Assembly (NCBI RefSeq): GCF_009760405.1 | Contig: NZ_WRPP01000002.1 | Coordinates: forward strand, 434,001-498,000 | Direction of reading: 5' to 3' | DNA length: 64,000 bases | From: Nocardia terrae | GTDB taxonomy: Bacteria; Actinomycetota; Actinomycetes; Mycobacteriales; Mycobacteriaceae | Shown here: piece by piece, positions 61,537 to 64,000 of the stretch | How positions within the stretch are numbered: the first letter of the stretch is position 1 | Layout: every line of letters begins with the position of its first letter | The notes under the pieces: model-generated | The model's database searches: none | Seen by the model: the letters and a program-made list of their open reading frames with translations, nothing else | Told to the model about the DNA's origin: nothing | Made by a program: the position numbers and the translations under genes

Positions 61537-62580
61537 TCAGCGCGAGGCGTTCACGCGGCGCAGCGCTTCATGCGGAAAACCGAGGTCGATATCGCTGACT
61601 TCGGCCAGCCGGGCCTGATGCTTCGTGTCGAGCCGCACCTCGAGGGCGCCCAGATTGTCCTCGAGCTGTGCGAGCGTGCGCGCGCCGACCAGCGGTGACA
61701 CCACCGCCGGATTGAGCAGGGTCCAGGCGAGCGCGACCTGGGAGGCGGTGACGCCGAGTTCGGCCGCGATCTCGGTGACCACATCGGTGATGTCGAGGCC
61801 GCGAGCGGTCAGGAACCCGTTGGCCGCCGCGACGGTCTTGCGATCCGAGGGCGGCCTCGACGACAGGGTGCCGGATCCGGATTCCAGGTCGGCGCGGCTG
61901 TACTTGCCGGTGAGCACGCCCGCCGCCAGCGGCGACCACGGCACCACGCCCAAGCCCATGGTCTCGGCCATCGGGATGAGGTCGCGTTCCACGGTGCGCT
62001 CGATCAGGTTGTACGGAATTTGCAGCGCGGCGAGCGGAGACCAGCCGCGCAGCTCGGTGATCGCCTGCATGCGCGACACCTGCCAGGCCGGAGTATCGGA
62101 GATGCCCAGGTAGAGCACCTTCCCCGAGCGCACCAGATCGTCCATCGCCCGCAGCACCTCCTCCACCGGTGTGCGCCCGTCCCAGATGTGGAGGTACAGC
62201 AGGTCGAGGTAATCGGTGCGCAGCCTGTCGAGGCTGCCCTCGACCGAGCGGATCATGCTCTTGCGGGAATTCCCACCGGAATTCGGGTCGCCGGGCCGGG
62301 TGGGCATCGAATACTTGGTGGCGATGACCAGCTGTTCACGCCGTGACCCCGCGAACTCGCCGAGCATCTGTTCGGCGGTCCCGCCGGTGTACGCGTTCGC
62401 GGTGTCGACGAAATTGCCGCCGCGCTCGAGGTAGGTGTCGAAGATGGCGCGGGAGGCATCGCGGTCCGCGCCCCAGCCCCAGTCGGTCCCGAAGGTCATG
62501 GTGCCCAGCGCGAGCGGTGACACGCGCAATCCCGAACGTCCGAGCGGGCGATAGGCGTCGAGCGTAGTGAAGGTCGTCAT
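61537..62580 (-). CDS. Aldo/keto reductase
   Basis: A 347-residue NADPH-dependent reductase of the AKR superfamily. Catalytic residues can be read as Asp59, Tyr64 (NFVDTANAYTGG), Lys89 (VIATKYS) and His131 (LLYLHIWDG). C-terminal TASQVALAWTLLNPAVVSPLVGARTLAQLEDN is the cofactor-binding region. The YghZ/oxidoreductase-like group is likely; substrate unknown. Same strand as the alpha/beta hydrolase, 84 bases upstream of it. Confidence 0.92.
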   Translation of the reverse strand: MTTFTTLDAYRPLGRSGLRVSPLALGTMTFGTDWGWGADRDASRAIFDTYLERGGNFVDTANAYTGGTAEQMLGEFAGSRREQLVIATKYSMPTRPGDPNSGGNSRKSMIRSVEGSLDRLRTDYLDLLYLHIWDGRTPVEEVLRAMDDLVRSGKVLYLGISDTPAWQVSRMQAITELRGWSPLAALQIPYNLIERTVERDLIPMAETMGLGVVPWSPLAAGVLTGKYSRADLESGSGTLSSRPPSDRKTVAAANGFLTARGLDITDVVTEIAAELGVTASQVALAWTLLNPAVVSPLVGARTLAQLEDNLGALEVRLDTKHQARLAEVSDIDLGFPHEALRRVNASR

Positions 62581-62709
62581 CGGCGTTCTCCCTGAGGATT
62601 TCGCGGCTCTTTCCCGAGTCTGGCCGGGTGATCGGCCCCGATCAAGGTCCGGCGGGCGGGTCGGTGTGGCAGCATCGGGAGGTCAGCTCGGCCGACAGAC
62701 GGGTGAGCG

Positions 62710-63981
62710 GTGATGGCGGTATACGGGGTTCGGAACCTCGCGGCAGTGCTCGGCGCGGGCGGCGTCCTCGTCGCGATGACCGCCTGTGGTGGGTCGGCCG
62801 ACGCCCCGACGCCCTCGAATACGCCGCCCCAGAACCGTGCAATCACCCTTGACGGCGCGGTGTACGGCACACCGATCTCGGTCGGTGACACCGTGATAGC
62901 CGCCACCGAGAACGACTCGGTCTATGCCGTGTCCGGCGACACCGTGCGCTGGCGAACGCATCTGGCCGAACCGGCACCCGGCTCGAGCCTCCCGTGCGGA
63001 GACATCGACCCGGTCGGGATCACCGGCGCACCCGCCGTGGACCCGGCGGCTCACCGCGTCTATGCCGTCGCGGAATCCGTTGGCGCACACAAGACTCTGT
63101 ACGGCCTGGACGCCGATACCGGCGCGGTGACCCTGCGGGTCCCGGTCGACCCGCCCTTCGGCGATCCGCCCGCCTACCTGCAGCGCCCCGCCCTCACCTT
63201 CCGTGACGGGCATGTCTACGCGGCCTTCGGCGGAAACGACGGCGACTGCGGAACCTATACCGGAGCTGTTGCGGCCGTAGATGTTTCAACCAGCGCCGTA
63301 GCCTGGTACCGGGCCTCGGCGAGCGGTCGGGGCGGCATCTGGGCGCCCGGCACGGCGGCGGAAACCAATGGCCTGCTGTTCTATTCGGTCGGCAACGGCG
63401 ACGCCGAACCGGGATCCGCCTACGACGGCACCGATTCCGTCATCGCCCTCACCCCCGATCTGCGCCGCACCGACTTCTTCGCCCCGACGTCCTGGGCGGA
63501 GGACAACGCGGCCGACCGCGATCTGGGCACCATGAATCCCGCGCTGGTCGGCGGACATCTGGTGATCGCCGGGAAGTTCGGCGACGGCTACGTCCTGGAC
63601 CCCGCGCACCTGGGTGGAATCTCCTCCGTGACACCGGCTTTCACCGGCTGCCGGGCCTTCGGCGCCGCGGCGGTCGCCGGCGAGATCGCCTACCTGCCGT
63701 GTGCCAAGGGCACCATGGCGATTCGCGTCACCGCCACCGGCGCGACCACCGTGCTCTGGCACACCACCGCCCCGGCCGACGGCCCACCGGTGGTGGCCGC
63801 CGGTCGAGTCTGGGCGACCGACTGGCATGCGGGCACCCTGTACGCCCTCGACCCGGCGACCGGAAACGTCCTGGCCCAGTACGCGACCGGACCCCTCCCG
63901 CATTTCGCCGCCCCCGCGCTCGTGGACGGCGGCCTCGTGCTGGGCACGATGTCCGGCCTGCAACCGTTCCGGCTGCCCTAG
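62710..63981 (+). CDS. PQQ-like beta-propeller lipoprotein
   Basis: A 423-residue protein with a signal peptide ending in a lipobox-like AMTAC (lipid Cys26). The rest is a propeller with repeating VYAVxxDTxxxxWRT-type strands: VIAATENDSVYAVSGDTVRW, VYAVAESVGAHKTLYGLDADTGA, GTLYALDPATGNVLAQY. This matches outer-face PQQ_2-like propellers, though no dehydrogenase residues are evident. Four or more cysteines (LPCGDID, GDCGTY, GCRAF, LPCAKG) suggest disulfides. Start GTG 62710 or ATG 62713, both directly adjacent. Role unknown. Confidence 0.85.
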   Translation: MMAVYGVRNLAAVLGAGGVLVAMTACGGSADAPTPSNTPPQNRAITLDGAVYGTPISVGDTVIAATENDSVYAVSGDTVRWRTHLAEPAPGSSLPCGDIDPVGITGAPAVDPAAHRVYAVAESVGAHKTLYGLDADTGAVTLRVPVDPPFGDPPAYLQRPALTFRDGHVYAAFGGNDGDCGTYTGAVAAVDVSTSAVAWYRASASGRGGIWAPGTAAETNGLLFYSVGNGDAEPGSAYDGTDSVIALTPDLRRTDFFAPTSWAEDNAADRDLGTMNPALVGGHLVIAGKFGDGYVLDPAHLGGISSVTPAFTGCRAFGAAAVAGEIAYLPCAKGTMAIRVTATGATTVLWHTTAPADGPPVVAAGRVWATDWHAGTLYALDPATGNVLAQYATGPLPHFAAPALVDGGLVLGTMSGLQPFRLP

Positions 63982-64000
63982 CCCGGCACCGGGATTCGAC

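Overview
The window is very GC-rich chromosomal DNA from an actinomycete of the order Mycobacteriales, most probably Nocardia or a close relative. Two blocks support this. The first is uvrC-rapZ-yvcK-whiA followed by gap-pgk-tpiA. The second is pgl-opcA-zwf-tal-tkt facing a divergent ctaB. Both have the gene order known from Mycobacterium and Nocardia. WhiA, OpcA, a deazaflavin (F420)-type nitroreductase, DUF732 and META lipoproteins and a FadD8-like ligase point the same way. Genus is inferred from gene content; no rRNA gene is present.

Layout. 1-2.6 kb: end of an FAD dehydrogenase gene with a striking operator region, an AlkX/YcaQ-type DNA glycosylase, and two small exported proteins. 2.7-11.4 kb: core block for nucleotide excision repair, the RapZ/YvcK/WhiA regulators and lower glycolysis, closed by a strong terminator. 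11.4-34 kb: accessory DNA that separates tpiA from secG, which are near neighbours in mycobacteria as I recall. It holds a TetR-controlled 3-ketosteroid-dehydrogenase-like flavoprotein, an SDR/LysR pair, a DUF5685 protein with a 17-cysteine tail, a galactose-oxidase-like copper radical oxidase, a membrane protein/sensor kinase/response regulator cassette, a PARG-like hydrolase, a BlaI/M56 peptidase pair with matching operators, a fused alpha/beta 2-oxoacid dehydrogenase E1, a secreted lipase, and a VOC protein with a TipAL-type MerR regulator. 34-52.6 kb: secG, a 49-bp minisatellite, two toxin-antitoxin-like pairs, a fadD8/thiolase/SDR/epoxide-hydrolase lipid cluster, amidase, lactate monooxygenase, an AsnC/Lrp remnant, and an M20 peptidase/MFS exporter or importer pair with its own AsnC regulator. 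52.6-60.5 kb: the oxidative and non-oxidative pentose phosphate operon and ctaB. 60.5-64 kb: an alpha/beta hydrolase, an aldo/keto reductase and a propeller lipoprotein.

The core genes cover carbon flux: glycolysis genes gap-pgk-tpiA; pentose phosphate genes tkt-tal-zwf-opcA-pgl in a tightly coupled minus-strand operon with gaps or overlaps of 16 bases or less; and YvcK and RapZ as putative carbon and envelope regulators. Accessory genes are mostly small regulator-plus-enzyme modules, many with a visible operator. Several genes lack a Shine-Dalgarno sequence and have a TANNNT hexamer 6-7 bases before the start codon, as expected for leaderless transcripts.

The most unusual content is the Cys-tailed DUF5685 protein next to a propeller-fused copper radical oxidase without a visible signal peptide, the minisatellite behind secG, and several sharply defined regulatory sites (MerR-type 19-bp-spacer promoter, paired BlaI boxes, palindromes over the promoters of both toxin-antitoxin-like loci). 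No rRNA, tRNA, CRISPR array, insertion sequence or prophage was seen.
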